Source: Erythrobacter aurantius (GTDB lineage Bacteria; Pseudomonadota; Alphaproteobacteria; Sphingomonadales; Sphingomonadaceae). Taken from it: DNA of 64,000 nt. A program made the translations under genes and the position numbers. Where the stretch lies: contig NZ_CP090949.1 of NCBI RefSeq assembly GCF_023823125.1, positions 1 through 64,000 of the forward strand, given 5' to 3'. Below are positions 1 to 8,459 of this stretch, piece after piece; positions within the stretch are counted from its first letter, which is position 1, and every line of letters starts with the position of its first letter. The notes beneath the pieces are model-generated. The model saw nothing but the letters and a program-made list of their open reading frames with translations, made no database searches and was not told the origin of the DNA.

Positions 1-1461
1 ATGGTGCAGAAAATTGACAAGGCGCGGTCCACGCGCCGCAGCTCGGACGAAGATTTGATGGAAGATGCCGAAGCAGTGAACCTGGCCGCCGATTGGGCCG
101 ACATCAGCCAGGGCCTGCGCAAGGATCTTGGTCACCAGCTTCACAGCCAGTGGATCAAGCCGATCCAGGTTGGCGGCATCAACAAGGAAAACGGAACGCT
201 CGACCTGTTCCTGCCGACGGAGTTTTCGGCCAATTGGGTCAAGGACCGATTCCACGATCGCCTGCAACTCGCATGGAAGATCATGCGCAGCGACGTGCGC
301 AACGTGAACATTCAGGTTCATCCCGGACGCCGCCAATTGCCCGAACTCCGGCTCGACGATGGCCGCCGCTCCGCCAATGACGGCGCGAGCGCGATTGCGG
401 TTGCTGCAGGCACGATCGGCGATGCTGGGTTCACCAGCTCGGTCGGGCTTGACCCATCGCTGACCTTTCAGGCTTTCGTCACCGGCGAAGCGAACGTGCT
501 CGCCTGCAACGCGGCGCAACGCATGGCGGCGACCGAACAGCCGCAATTCTCGCCGCTGTATCTCAAGGCGGCGACCGGTCAGGGCAAGACGCACCTGCTG
601 CATGCCATCGGCCACGGCTTCCTGCAAGCCCACCCCCGCGCGCGCATTTTCTACTGCAGCGCCGAACGCTTCATGGTCGAATTCGTGCAGGCGCTCAAAG
701 CCAACCAGATGATCGAGTTCAAGGCGCGCCTACGCAGTTTCGATCTGCTGCTGGTGGACGATATCCAGTTCATCATCGGCAAGGCTTCGGCCCAAGAAGA
801 GCTGCTTTACACGATCGACGCGCTGCTGGCCGAAGGTAAGCGTCTGGTGTTCGCTGCCGACCGTGCGCCGCAGGCGCTAGATGGCGTCGAACCGCGTCTG
901 CTTTCACGCCTGTCGATGGGCCTCGTCGCCGATATTCAGGCCGCCGATATCGAGCTGCGCAAGAAGATCCTCGAATCCAAGCTGTCGCGCTTTGCTCCGC
1001 TGTCGGTGCCCGAAGACGTGATCGAATTCCTCGCCCGCACCATCACGCGCAACGTGCGTGAACTGGTCGGCGGCCTGAACAAGCTGATCGCCTATGCCCA
1101 GCTGACCGGTCAGGAGGTTTCGCTGCAACTGGCAGAAGAACAGCTTACCGACATCCTTTCGGCCAACCGCCGCCGGATCACCATCGATGAGATCCAGCGT
1201 ACCGTTTGCCAGTTCTATCGCATCGACCGCAGCGAAATGTCGTCGAAGCGCCGCGCCCGCGCCGTGGTGCGCCCGCGTCAGGTGGCGATGTACCTGTCCA
1301 AGGTGCTGACCCCGCGCAGCTACCCGGAAATCGGGCGCAAGTTCGGCGGGCGTGACCATTCGACGGTTATCCACGCGGTGCGCCTGATCGAAGACCTGCG
1401 CCAACGCGATGCCGACATGGACGGCGATGTGCGCAGCCTTTTACGGCAACTCGAAAGTTAA
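1..1461 (+). CDS. dnaA: Chromosomal replication initiator protein DnaA
   Basis: DnaA is the AAA+ ATPase that binds DnaA boxes and melts the chromosomal origin. The 486-residue product has the expected layout: an N-terminal domain that includes a helicase-loader-like segment (roughly residues 30-100), a short variable linker, an AAA+ core with a P-loop (ATGQGKTH, about 191-198) and Walker B (LLLVDDIQF, about 249-257), and the C-terminal helix-turn-helix DNA-binding domain with the family signature around GGRDHSTVIHAV near residue 455. The window begins on its ATG, which suggests that the record was rotated to dnaA. An internal ATG at position 58 could be an alternative start because the first 19 residues are basic and not part of the conserved domain. 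A structured repeat region lies directly behind its stop codon. Confidence 0.97.
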   Translation: MVQKIDKARSTRRSSDEDLMEDAEAVNLAADWADISQGLRKDLGHQLHSQWIKPIQVGGINKENGTLDLFLPTEFSANWVKDRFHDRLQLAWKIMRSDVRNVNIQVHPGRRQLPELRLDDGRRSANDGASAIAVAAGTIGDAGFTSSVGLDPSLTFQAFVTGEANVLACNAAQRMAATEQPQFSPLYLKAATGQGKTHLLHAIGHGFLQAHPRARIFYCSAERFMVEFVQALKANQMIEFKARLRSFDLLLVDDIQFIIGKASAQEELLYTIDALLAEGKRLVFAADRAPQALDGVEPRLLSRLSMGLVADIQAADIELRKKILESKLSRFAPLSVPEDVIEFLARTITRNVRELVGGLNKLIAYAQLTGQEVSLQLAEEQLTDILSANRRRITIDEIQRTVCQFYRIDRSEMSSKRRARAVVRPRQVAMYLSKVLTPRSYPEIGRKFGGRDHSTVIHAVRLIEDLRQRDADMDGDVRSLLRQLES

Positions 1462-1577
1462 TTCGCACACAATCTGCACATGATCCGCACAGCTTGATCG
1501 ACAGGGCCATCAACAGCCCTGTCGACAGGCTATGCACATGTCATGCACCCGATTTGCACGGCCCGATCAACGGCCGT
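1461..1577. repeat. Phased GCAC repeats and two hairpins behind dnaA
   Basis: Three 11-bp direct repeats of the form ATYYGCACANN occupy 1461-1493, with GCACA beginning at 1465, 1476 and 1487. A second set of three GCAC motifs begins at 1534, 1545 and 1556, again exactly 11 bp apart. Between them is a perfect 9-bp inverted repeat (CGACAGGGC, 1499-1507, with GCCCTGTCG, 1516-1524). A smaller inverted repeat (ACGGCC, 1558-1563, with GGCCGT, 1572-1577) closes the region. Spacing of one helical turn suggests a protein-binding array, possibly for DnaA or a dnaA regulator, but that role is inferred. The first hairpin lacks a T-tract, so it is not a textbook terminator. Confidence 0.6.
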
Positions 1578-1670
1578 CGACCGCAAACCGCATGTGCGAG
1601 GAAAGCCAAGTGAGCGGAAGCGAACGCCGGCACTTGAGGCGCCAATCAAACGGTGCCAACAGGTTGCGCC

Positions 1671-2120
1671 ATGGATACCGCACTGCGCCCCGCCGCCGAA
1701 ATCGCCCTGCCCGCCGGATGGGGCGCAGCATTGGTGCGGGGCGCGCGCTGCCGCTGCCCGCGCTGCGGGGAGGCGCCGCTGTTCCGCCAATGGCTGAAGC
1801 CGGTCGATACCTGCGCGCATTGCCGTCAGGACTGGTCGGTGCAGCAGGCCGATGATTTCCCTGCCTATATCGGCATCTTCGTGGTCGGGCATCTGCTTGC
1901 CCCCGTCATCATTTTCATGATCGCGACGCTCGGCCTTTCGGCCTGGGTCACGCTTGCGGTGATGCTGCCGGTGGCGGTGGTGATGCTGATCGCGATGTTG
2001 CAACCGACCAAGGGAGCGGTGATCGCTTTCCTGTGGTGGTATGGCGTGGGCGCTTTCGTGCAGGAGCGGCCCGCCGCCGCGCCTGAAACCACGGGGCCAG
2101 AAACCACGGGGGACGCGTGA
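1671..2120 (+). CDS. DUF983 family membrane protein
   Basis: This 149-residue protein matches the DUF983 family: a short Zn-ribbon-like segment with two CxxC pairs (CPRC, then CAHC about 22 residues later) followed by two hydrophobic helices separated by a short turn (roughly residues 60-110). The family is common in alphaproteobacteria and its function is unknown. I chose the ATG at 1671 over an in-frame ATG at 1653 because the conserved part begins just after it; neither has a strong ribosome binding site. Its stop codon overlaps the GTG start of the next gene (GTGA, 2117-2120), so the two are probably translated together. Confidence 0.8.
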   Translation: MDTALRPAAEIALPAGWGAALVRGARCRCPRCGEAPLFRQWLKPVDTCAHCRQDWSVQQADDFPAYIGIFVVGHLLAPVIIFMIATLGLSAWVTLAVMLPVAVVMLIAMLQPTKGAVIAFLWWYGVGAFVQERPAAAPETTGPETTGDA

Positions 2121-2899
2121 GCCCGCCCCCTTCCCTTTCCCCGGCTCGGCTTGACCGGTTTGCGCGCCATATCGTGCTGCCCGAAGTGGGCGGCGCGGGG
2201 CAGGTTGCGCTGGCGGGAAAGCATGTCGCGGTGATCGGCCTCGGCGGGATCGGCAGCCCCGCGCTGCAATATCTCGCCGCCGCCGGGATCGGGCGCTTCA
2301 CCCTCGTCGATGACGATGTGGTTGATGCCAGCAATCTGCAACGCCAGACGATCTTCACCACCCGCGATGTCGGCCACGGCAAGGCAACCAGTTCGCGCCG
2401 CTGGCTCGCCAATTTCGACGATGCGCTCGAAGTCACGCTGAGCGACAGCCGCATCACCCCCGATAACGCCGCCAGCCTGATCGCGGGCGCCGATCTGGTG
2501 CTCGACGGCACCGACAATTTCGCGACGCGGCTGGCGGTGTCGGATGCCTGTGTGCAGGCGGGCATTCCGCTGCTTTCGGCGGCTGTGGGACGGTTTCAGG
2601 GGCAGGTCGGAGCCTTTGCCGGACATTTGCCCGCTTCCCCCTGCTATCGCTGCTTTGTCGGCGATGCCTTCGATGCCGAAGATTGCGACACCTGCGCCGA
2701 AGACGGCATGCTGGGCGCAATGGCCGGGTGGACCGGCAGCTTTGCCGCGATGCAGGCGGTTCGCGTGCTGTTGACGGGCGTCAGCCGCTTCGGCCAGCCG
2801 ATGTGGGGCAAGCTGCACATCCTCGACGGCATGCAACCGGGAATGCGCACGCTGACCATCGCGAAAGACCCGGGCTGCAAGGGGTGCGGGGCAAGCTGA
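2117..2899 (+). CDS. HesA/MoeB/ThiF-family adenylyltransferase
   Basis: E1-like enzyme that adenylates the C-terminal glycine of a ubiquitin-like sulphur carrier such as MoaD or ThiS. The 260-residue protein has the glycine-rich ATP-binding loop (GLGGIGSPALQYLAAAGIG, about 42-60), the following acidic VDDD segment, the NLQRQ motif (about 73-77), a catalytic-type region around DGTDNF, and two cysteine pairs (CDTC and CKGC) that would bind structural zinc. It lacks a C-terminal rhodanese domain, so it is the short MoeB/ThiF type. No moaD, thiS or other cofactor gene lies nearby, so molybdopterin and thiamine roles cannot be separated. The GTG start at 2117 overlaps the stop of the DUF983 gene. 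Confidence 0.88.
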   Translation: MSPPPSLSPARLDRFARHIVLPEVGGAGQVALAGKHVAVIGLGGIGSPALQYLAAAGIGRFTLVDDDVVDASNLQRQTIFTTRDVGHGKATSSRRWLANFDDALEVTLSDSRITPDNAASLIAGADLVLDGTDNFATRLAVSDACVQAGIPLLSAAVGRFQGQVGAFAGHLPASPCYRCFVGDAFDAEDCDTCAEDGMLGAMAGWTGSFAAMQAVRVLLTGVSRFGQPMWGKLHILDGMQPGMRTLTIAKDPGCKGCGAS

Positions 2900-3102
2900 A
2901 ACGCTTTCCTACTCACCCGATTGCTGTCATTGCCGGTGATGCTCTTTCATACTGTGGATCGCCCGGAATTTTTTAAAAATCGGAGAAGTGTCAATTTCGC
3001 TTTTTCCGAGCAAGTGGCTGTAAATTATTATCAAATCACGCAGAAGACGGCATTTCACCGTGTCGCCTTTGTCAACTTCCTTCGCAGGTGCAGCATTGGC
3101 CT
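2900..3102. other. AT-richer intergenic gap, no gene seen
   Basis: About 200 bases between converging genes are visibly richer in A and T than the surroundings, with runs such as TTTTTTAAAAA near 2970. A 67-codon reading frame on the reverse strand crosses it but has no recognisable domain and no good ribosome binding site, so I do not call it. No clear terminator hairpin was found. Confidence 0.5.
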
Positions 3103-3807
3103 TCAGGCACCCAGCACCTCCGCCACCCATTGCGGCACCAGTTCGCCTGCCGGGCCGTGTCGGCTCTCGCTGAAGAAGTGGCTGCCCTCGCTCGGCTCAA
3201 GGTTCAGCTCCAGCGTCGCCGCGCCATTCGCCCGTGCTTCCTGCACAAAACCCGCCGCGGGATAGACCGCGCCGCTGGTGCCGATGCTGACGAACAGGTC
3301 GCAGCTTTCCAGCGCGCGGTAGATGCGTCCCATCTGGTACGGCATCTCTCCGAACCACACCACGTCGGGGCGCAGCGTCGGCGCGGCACAGACAGGACAT
3401 GGCGGACGGTCAATCATCGGTGCGTCCCAGCGGCTGCGCATTTCACAAGAGGTGCAAAGCGCGCTCTTCAATTCGCCATGCATGTGCAGCACCCGCGCCG
3501 AACCGCCGCGTTCGTGCAGATCATCGACATTCTGTGTCACCAGCAGCAGTTCGCCTGAAAACTCGCGTTCAAGCCGTGCCAGCGCGACGTGAGCCGGGTT
3601 CGGCTCCGCCCGGCCCAGAGCTTCGCGACGCGCGTCGTAAAAGCCCAGCACGAGATCGGGATTGCGTGCGAACCCTTCAGGCGTGGCGACGTCCTCCACC
3701 CGGTGCTGTTCCCACAGCCTTCCGGCAGACCGGAAAGTGTCGATCCCGCTCTCGGCGGAAATGCCTGCGCCGGTCAGGATCACGATGCTGCTTGGTCGGT
3801 CTGCCAT
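3103..3807 (-). CDS. cobB: NAD-dependent protein deacylase (Sir2 / CobB type)
   Basis: Sirtuin that removes acyl groups from lysine using NAD+. The 234-residue product shows the full class III-like signature: GAGISAESGIDTFR near the N terminus, the TQNVDDLHERGG motif, the catalytic histidine in HMHGE, a four-cysteine zinc site (CTSC ... CPVC) and the later GTSGAVYPA stretch for NAD binding. The ATG at 3807 is chosen because it directly precedes the conserved core; an in-frame extension of 20 residues upstream has no family support. It is divergent from the acyltransferase gene at 3851, with only 43 bases between the two starts. Confidence 0.93.
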   Translation of the reverse strand: MADRPSSIVILTGAGISAESGIDTFRSAGRLWEQHRVEDVATPEGFARNPDLVLGFYDARREALGRAEPNPAHVALARLEREFSGELLLVTQNVDDLHERGGSARVLHMHGELKSALCTSCEMRSRWDAPMIDRPPCPVCAAPTLRPDVVWFGEMPYQMGRIYRALESCDLFVSIGTSGAVYPAAGFVQEARANGAATLELNLEPSEGSHFFSESRHGPAGELVPQWVAEVLGA

Positions 3808-3850
3808 GTGGCCGGAATGTTTACGATTCTGCGTTAACGCGCAAGCCACC

Positions 3851-5842
3851 ATGAGCGCGAATGCCAATTCCGATTACCGCCTCGATATCGACGGGCTGCG
3901 CGCGCTCGCGGTGTTGCCCGTGCTGCTTTATCATGCAGGCGTGCCGGGATTTTCAGGCGGATTTATCGGTGTCGATATCTTCTTCGTCATCTCCGGCTTC
4001 CTGATCACCGGGATCATCGCGCGCGAGATTGACGCGGGCGGGTTTTCGATCCTCACCTTCTACGAACGCCGCGCGCGCCGCATCCTGCCCGCGCTGCTCG
4101 CCATGATCGCTTTCGTGCTGGTGGGCGCAAGCTGGCTGTTCCTGCCCAGCGATTTCGAAAAGGTTGGCCCGTCGGCGCTGGCCGCGATCTTCTTCCTCGC
4201 CAACGTCTGGCTGTTCACCGAAACCGGATATTTTCAGGCAACGGCCGAAACGACCCCGCTGCTCCACACATGGTCGCTGGGGGTGGAGGAGCAGTTTTAT
4301 ATCGGCGTGCCTGTGCTGCTGATCCTTGTCGCCCGCTTGGCGCCGGGTTGGCGGCTGAAGAGTGTGATCGCGCTCACCGTCATCAGCTTTGGCTGGGCGG
4401 TCCTGAAACAGGCTGATACCGACGGCTTTGCCTTCTACCTGTTGCCCACCCGCGCATGGGAACTGTTCGCCGGATCGCTGCTGGCGCTGGGCGCGGTGCC
4501 TGCGATCCGCAACCGCTGGCTGGCGGAAGCGATCTGTGCCGTCGCCCTGGCCGCGATCGTCTGGGCAACTGCCAGCTATGATTACAACACCGTGTTTCCC
4601 GGCACGGCTGCCCTCGCCCCCGTGCTTGCCGCCGCGGCACTGATCCATTGCGCACCGGGGACATGGACCGGCAGGCTGCTTTCGCTCAAAGGCCCGGTCT
4701 GGATCGGGTTGATCAGCTACTCGCTGTATCTGTCGCACTGGCCGCTGATCGTGTTCTGGCAATACGGCTTTGACGGGGAACAGACCGCCAGCCATTCCAC
4801 CGGGTTGATAGCGGCGTCGATAGCGATTGCATGGGCCAGCTGGCGTTGGATTGAACAACCGTTCCGCAGCAAGGCTCGCTTCCCCACACAGCGCGTCTGG
4901 CGCTGGGGTGCAGGCGGCATGGGGATTGCCACGGCGGCCGCGCTGGCATTGGTGATGCAAGGGGGATGGGACAGCCGCTTTGACGAGCGCACACTCAAAT
5001 TCGCACGCGCTGCCGGCGATTTCAGCCCGGCGCGCGCCCTTTGTACGGTCACGCGGGTCTCCGAGTTCTCGGACGAATGTACGCTGGGGGCGGATGCAAG
5101 CCCAAGCGCCATCGTCTGGGGCGACAGCCACGGAGTAGAAATCGCATGGGTGCTGGGCGAGCAATACGCACAGCGCGGGCAGTCGGTCGGCCAGCGCACC
5201 CGCGGATCATGCCCGCCCGCGCTAGGCTATGATCCTGCGAAGGACCCGGATTGCGCAGTTTTCAATCGCAATGTGATGGCCGAGATCGCGGCGGCACCTT
5301 CAATCGAGAAGGTCTATCTCGCGGGGTACTGGGTCAGCGACAATTACCGCGAGGCGCGCATCGACAATCATATCGGACGCACGCTCGACGAACTGCTCGC
5401 CTTGGGCAAGGAAGTGGTGCTGATCGGCCCGATCCCGTCGCAGCGACAATCGGTTCCACGTCTGCTCGCGCTTGAAGGCGCGGGGGTGCCTACGCGTTCC
5501 GCCAGCGGCTTTGCCGAAGCGACCGCCTGGTTCACGCAGAACTACCCGGCCTGGAAAGCGAAAGGCGCCCAGATCATCGAACCGCTCGATCACCTCAGCC
5601 GCGATGGCCGGACGATCATCGTTGCGGGCGACACGCCGCTCTATTACGACAGCCATCATCTGAGCCTGGCAGGCGCGCGGTTCCTGCTGGGTCATCATGC
5701 GGCGGGACAGCTGGCAGGCGAACTGCCCTGCAATGCCCGCGCGGAGGCTGGAGATCGTCGGAATGGCACAATTTGCAGTGATCGGTCACAAGGGCCGGAT
5801 GGGCCAAGCGCTATCGCAGGCTATCGAGGAAGCCGGCCATAA
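3851..5842 (+). CDS. OafA/YrhL-type acyltransferase with SGNH domain
   Basis: Integral membrane acyltransferase that probably O-acetylates a surface polysaccharide. The 663-residue protein begins with the family motif YRLDIDGLRALAVLPVLLYH and GVDIFFVISGFLIT, has about ten transmembrane helices up to roughly residue 375, and then a periplasmic SGNH-hydrolase-like domain with GDSH (near residue 427) and a DSHHLS catalytic block near residue 605. The ATG at 3851 fits the family; longer upstream frames overlap the sirtuin gene. The reading frame runs about 45 codons beyond the conserved end and overlaps the start of dapB by 80 bases, which is unusual. Substrate is unknown; the exopolysaccharide locus at the end of the window is one possible target. 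Confidence 0.88.
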   Translation: MSANANSDYRLDIDGLRALAVLPVLLYHAGVPGFSGGFIGVDIFFVISGFLITGIIAREIDAGGFSILTFYERRARRILPALLAMIAFVLVGASWLFLPSDFEKVGPSALAAIFFLANVWLFTETGYFQATAETTPLLHTWSLGVEEQFYIGVPVLLILVARLAPGWRLKSVIALTVISFGWAVLKQADTDGFAFYLLPTRAWELFAGSLLALGAVPAIRNRWLAEAICAVALAAIVWATASYDYNTVFPGTAALAPVLAAAALIHCAPGTWTGRLLSLKGPVWIGLISYSLYLSHWPLIVFWQYGFDGEQTASHSTGLIAASIAIAWASWRWIEQPFRSKARFPTQRVWRWGAGGMGIATAAALALVMQGGWDSRFDERTLKFARAAGDFSPARALCTVTRVSEFSDECTLGADASPSAIVWGDSHGVEIAWVLGEQYAQRGQSVGQRTRGSCPPALGYDPAKDPDCAVFNRNVMAEIAAAPSIEKVYLAGYWVSDNYREARIDNHIGRTLDELLALGKEVVLIGPIPSQRQSVPRLLALEGAGVPTRSASGFAEATAWFTQNYPAWKAKGAQIIEPLDHLSRDGRTIIVAGDTPLYYDSHHLSLAGARFLLGHHAAGQLAGELPCNARAEAGDRRNGTICSDRSQGPDGPSAIAGYRGSRP

Positions 5843-6491
5843 CCTGTGCGTCGGCGTGGATGTCGGCGGCAATCCGGGGCCGCTGGTTGGCCGCTGCGAC
5901 GTGATCGTCGATTTCTCCGCCCCTGACGCGCTGCAGACCAACCTCGGCGCGGCGAAGGTCGCGGGCATCCCGATACTGGTCGGCACCACGGGACTGGAGC
6001 CGGAGCATTTCGTAATGCTCGACGACGCGGCAAAGGCGGTGCCTGTCCTGCAGACGGGAAACACTTCGCTGGGTGTAACACTGCTCGCCCATCTGGTGCG
6101 CGAAGCAGCCGCGCGGCTGGGAAGCGATTGGGATATCGAAGTGCTGGAAATGCACCACCGCGCAAAGGTCGACTCGCCCTCGGGCACGGCCAAGCTGCTG
6201 GGTCAGGCCGCCGCTGACGCGCGCGGGATCGATCTGACCGACAATATGGAGAGCGGCCGCCATGGCTACACCGGGCCACGCGGCGAAGGCCACATCGGCT
6301 TTGCCACATTGCGCGGCGGCACGGTTGCGGGCGAGCACAGCGTGATCTTCGCCGGGGAGCAGGAACGCATCACCCTGTCGCATTCAGCCGAAGACCGGAT
6401 GATCTTCGCACGCGGCGCCGTTCGTGGAGCGCAATGGCTGATTGGCCGAAATCCGGGGCGCTATTCGATGGCGGATGTGCTTGGCCTCTGA
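5763..6491 (+). CDS. dapB: 4-hydroxy-tetrahydrodipicolinate reductase
   Basis: Second committed step of the diaminopimelate/lysine pathway, reducing the DapA product with NAD(P)H. The 242-residue protein has the N-terminal nucleotide-binding stretch GHKGRMGQ, the VDFSAPDA motif, the catalytic signature EMHHRAKVDSPSGTA and the GEHSVIFAG block near the C terminus. It is somewhat shorter than the E. coli enzyme, as is common in alphaproteobacteria. The start at 5763 directly precedes the Rossmann motif and lies inside the 3' end of the acyltransferase gene. dapE is also in the window at 9722-10879, but not in the same operon. Confidence 0.95.
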   Translation: MAQFAVIGHKGRMGQALSQAIEEAGHNLCVGVDVGGNPGPLVGRCDVIVDFSAPDALQTNLGAAKVAGIPILVGTTGLEPEHFVMLDDAAKAVPVLQTGNTSLGVTLLAHLVREAAARLGSDWDIEVLEMHHRAKVDSPSGTAKLLGQAAADARGIDLTDNMESGRHGYTGPRGEGHIGFATLRGGTVAGEHSVIFAGEQERITLSHSAEDRMIFARGAVRGAQWLIGRNPGRYSMADVLGL

Positions 6492-6525
6492 CCAACGATA
6501 ACGACAATAAGGGATGGAGGGTAAC

Positions 6526-7698
6526 GTGGCAGACAGTCCGCAGGCGGCGACGCAGGCCTATATCAATTCGCTCGGGCCGGAGGCGCTGGAACTCGCGCGG
6601 GCCTATACTCTGGGCAATCACTGGCTGATCCTGTGGGGGCTGATCGTCTCCGCGCTCGTCACCTGGGTGGTCGTGAAAAGCGGAGTGCTGGACAAGGTCC
6701 ATGCCATGCTGAGCGACCGCTGGACGAATGCCCGCGTGTTCCTCGTCGCGATTGCCTTCACCATTGTCAGCACGCTGCTGACCCTGCCCTATGCGCTCTA
6801 CACCGATTGGTGGAGGGAAACCGAATACGGCCGCACCAGCCAGCCGCTTGGCGATTTCCTGTCGCAGGGTGCGATAGGTCTGGTGTTGTCGAGCGTGATC
6901 GGCGGGCTGTTCTTCATCGGCCTCTATTTCCTGCTGCGCCGTGCGGGCCGTGCATGGTGGGCATGGGCGGGCGGTCTGGTTGCCGTCACCATCTCCGCCG
7001 CCCTGCTGCTGTCGCCGGTGGTGATCGAGCCGCTGTTCAACGATTACCAGCCCGTGCCCGAAGGCGAAGTGCGCGACGCTATCCTCGTTATGGCAAAAGA
7101 GGCGGACATCCCCGAAGACCGCATCTTCATCTATGACGGATCGCGCCAGTCGAACAATTTCACCGCCAATGTTTCCGGCATCGGCGGATCAGCCCGCATC
7201 GCGATATCCGATGTCGCGCTGACAGAGGCTTCGCTGGACGAAGTGCGCGCGGTGACGGGGCATGAAATCGGCCATTACGTGCTGGGCCATGTGTGGCGTT
7301 CCATCGGCGTGCTGTCGGTGCTGGCGGTGGCGGTGTTTTTCCTGACGGCGCGGACATACCCCTTCTTCGCCCGCCTGTTCGGCATTTCCGCACCGATTGA
7401 CGATGTGCGCGGCCTGCCCGTCTTCCTGTTTGTTGTGGGGCTGTTCTTCACCCTCGCCCAGCCGATCACCAACACGCTTACCCGCGTCGGGGAACGCGAG
7501 GCGGATCAGTATTCGCTGGAGACGGTAAACCTGCCCGATGCGCTGTCGGGCGCGCTGATAAAGACCGCCGAATACCGGTATCCGCAGGCCGGGCCGGTGG
7601 AAGAGGCGATCTTCTACACCCATCCCACGGTCGAAAACCGGGTGCGCGCCGCGATGGAGTGGAAAGCCGCAAACCCGCCCGCGAACGGCGGCGAATGA
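6526..7698 (+). CDS. M48-family zinc metallopeptidase (Ste24-like)
   Basis: Membrane-embedded zinc protease similar to CAAX prenyl protease 1 (Ste24), which in bacteria probably works in envelope protein quality control. The product of about 390 residues has several transmembrane helices in the first 190 residues, the catalytic HEIGH motif (in TGHEIGHYVLGH), two further helices, and a downstream glutamate ligand in EREADQYSLE. A GTG at 6526 is preferred as start: it follows a GGAGGG ribosome binding site at 6516-6521 at proper spacing, while the ATG at 6514 overlaps that site. It follows dapB by 34 bases and may be cotranscribed. Confidence 0.9.
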   Translation: MADSPQAATQAYINSLGPEALELARAYTLGNHWLILWGLIVSALVTWVVVKSGVLDKVHAMLSDRWTNARVFLVAIAFTIVSTLLTLPYALYTDWWRETEYGRTSQPLGDFLSQGAIGLVLSSVIGGLFFIGLYFLLRRAGRAWWAWAGGLVAVTISAALLLSPVVIEPLFNDYQPVPEGEVRDAILVMAKEADIPEDRIFIYDGSRQSNNFTANVSGIGGSARIAISDVALTEASLDEVRAVTGHEIGHYVLGHVWRSIGVLSVLAVAVFFLTARTYPFFARLFGISAPIDDVRGLPVFLFVVGLFFTLAQPITNTLTRVGEREADQYSLETVNLPDALSGALIKTAEYRYPQAGPVEEAIFYTHPTVENRVRAAMEWKAANPPANGGE

Positions 7699-7708
7699 AC
7701 CGAACCAG

Positions 7709-8359
7709 ATGACCAAGGACCAGATCTTCGAATTCTTCCGCCGTCTGGCGGAGGACAATCCCGAGCCTGAGACCGAGTTGGAATATGGCAACGCCTATCA
7801 GCTGGTGGTGGCTGTCGCCCTGTCCGCGCAGGCGACCGACGTGGGCGTAAACAAGGCGACGCGGGCGCTGTTTGCCAAGGTGCAAACGCCGCAGCAAATG
7901 CTCGACCTGGGGCTCGATGGGTTGATCGATCACATCAAGACGATCGGCCTGTTCAATTCCAAGGCGAAGAACGTGATCGCGCTCTCGCAATTGCTGATCG
8001 ACGAATATGGCGGCGAAGTGCCCGACACGCGCGAAGACCTCGTGCGGCTACCCGGCGTCGGTCGCAAGACGGCGAACGTGGTACTCAATTGCTGGTTCAA
8101 GCAGGAAACCTTTGCGGTCGACACCCACATCCTGCGCGTCGGCAACCGCACCGGCCTCGCCAAGGGCAAGACGCCCGAGCAGGTCGAGGCAAAACTGGAA
8201 AAGCGCGTCCCGCAGCCGTTTCGGCTGCACGCGCATCACTGGCTGATCCTGCACGGGCGCTATGTCTGCAAGGCGCGGACGCCGGAGTGCTGGCGGTGCG
8301 GGCAAGTGGATTTGTGCAGCTTCAGAAAGAAGGTGCTGGAGAAGCCGAGGGGGCGATAG
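7709..8359 (+). CDS. nth: Endonuclease III
   Basis: DNA glycosylase/AP lyase for oxidised pyrimidines in base excision repair. The 216-residue protein has the helix-hairpin-helix LPGVGRKTANVV with its catalytic lysine, the catalytic aspartate in FAVDTHI, and the C-terminal iron-sulphur loop with the standard C-x6-C-x2-C-x5-C spacing (in the segment from CKARTPEC to DLCSF). It begins 10 bases after the M48 protease gene, so the two are likely cotranscribed. A long imperfect palindrome follows its stop codon. Confidence 0.96.
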   Translation: MTKDQIFEFFRRLAEDNPEPETELEYGNAYQLVVAVALSAQATDVGVNKATRALFAKVQTPQQMLDLGLDGLIDHIKTIGLFNSKAKNVIALSQLLIDEYGGEVPDTREDLVRLPGVGRKTANVVLNCWFKQETFAVDTHILRVGNRTGLAKGKTPEQVEAKLEKRVPQPFRLHAHHWLILHGRYVCKARTPECWRCGQVDLCSFRKKVLEKPRGR

Positions 8360-8373
8360 GGTTCTCCCCATCT

Positions 8374-8450
8374 GTCATCCCCGCGAAAGCGGAGCCCCAG
8401 CCGAACCTTGCACAAGTCCCGCTCTGGGTTCCCGCTTTCGCGGGAATGAC
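8374..8450. repeat. Dispersed palindromic repeat between convergent genes
   Basis: A left arm at 8374-8397 (begins GTCATCCCCGCGAAAGCGG) and a right arm at 8426-8450 (its reverse complement begins GTCATTCCCGCGAAAGCGGG) form a long imperfect inverted repeat. This REP-like family is widespread in proteobacterial genomes. It lies between convergent nth and the symporter gene and could act as a bidirectional transcription barrier. I saw no second full copy in the window. Confidence 0.8.
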
Positions 8451-8459
8451 CATGGGTGC

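Noticed and set aside
904..1404. 166-codon frame antisense to dnaA
   Set aside because: Shadow of a high-GC gene; no domain, no ribosome binding site, and dnaA is certain.
1461..1577. Phased repeats as a CRISPR array
   Set aside because: Repeat unit is only about 11 bp with no unique spacers of normal size and no cas genes nearby.
2927..3130. 67-codon reverse frame in the gap before the sirtuin gene
   Set aside because: No recognisable domain, poor start context, overlaps the end of the sirtuin gene.
3953..5164. 403-codon frame antisense to the acyltransferase
   Set aside because: Low-complexity arginine/glycine/aspartate composition typical of antisense frames in GC-rich genes.
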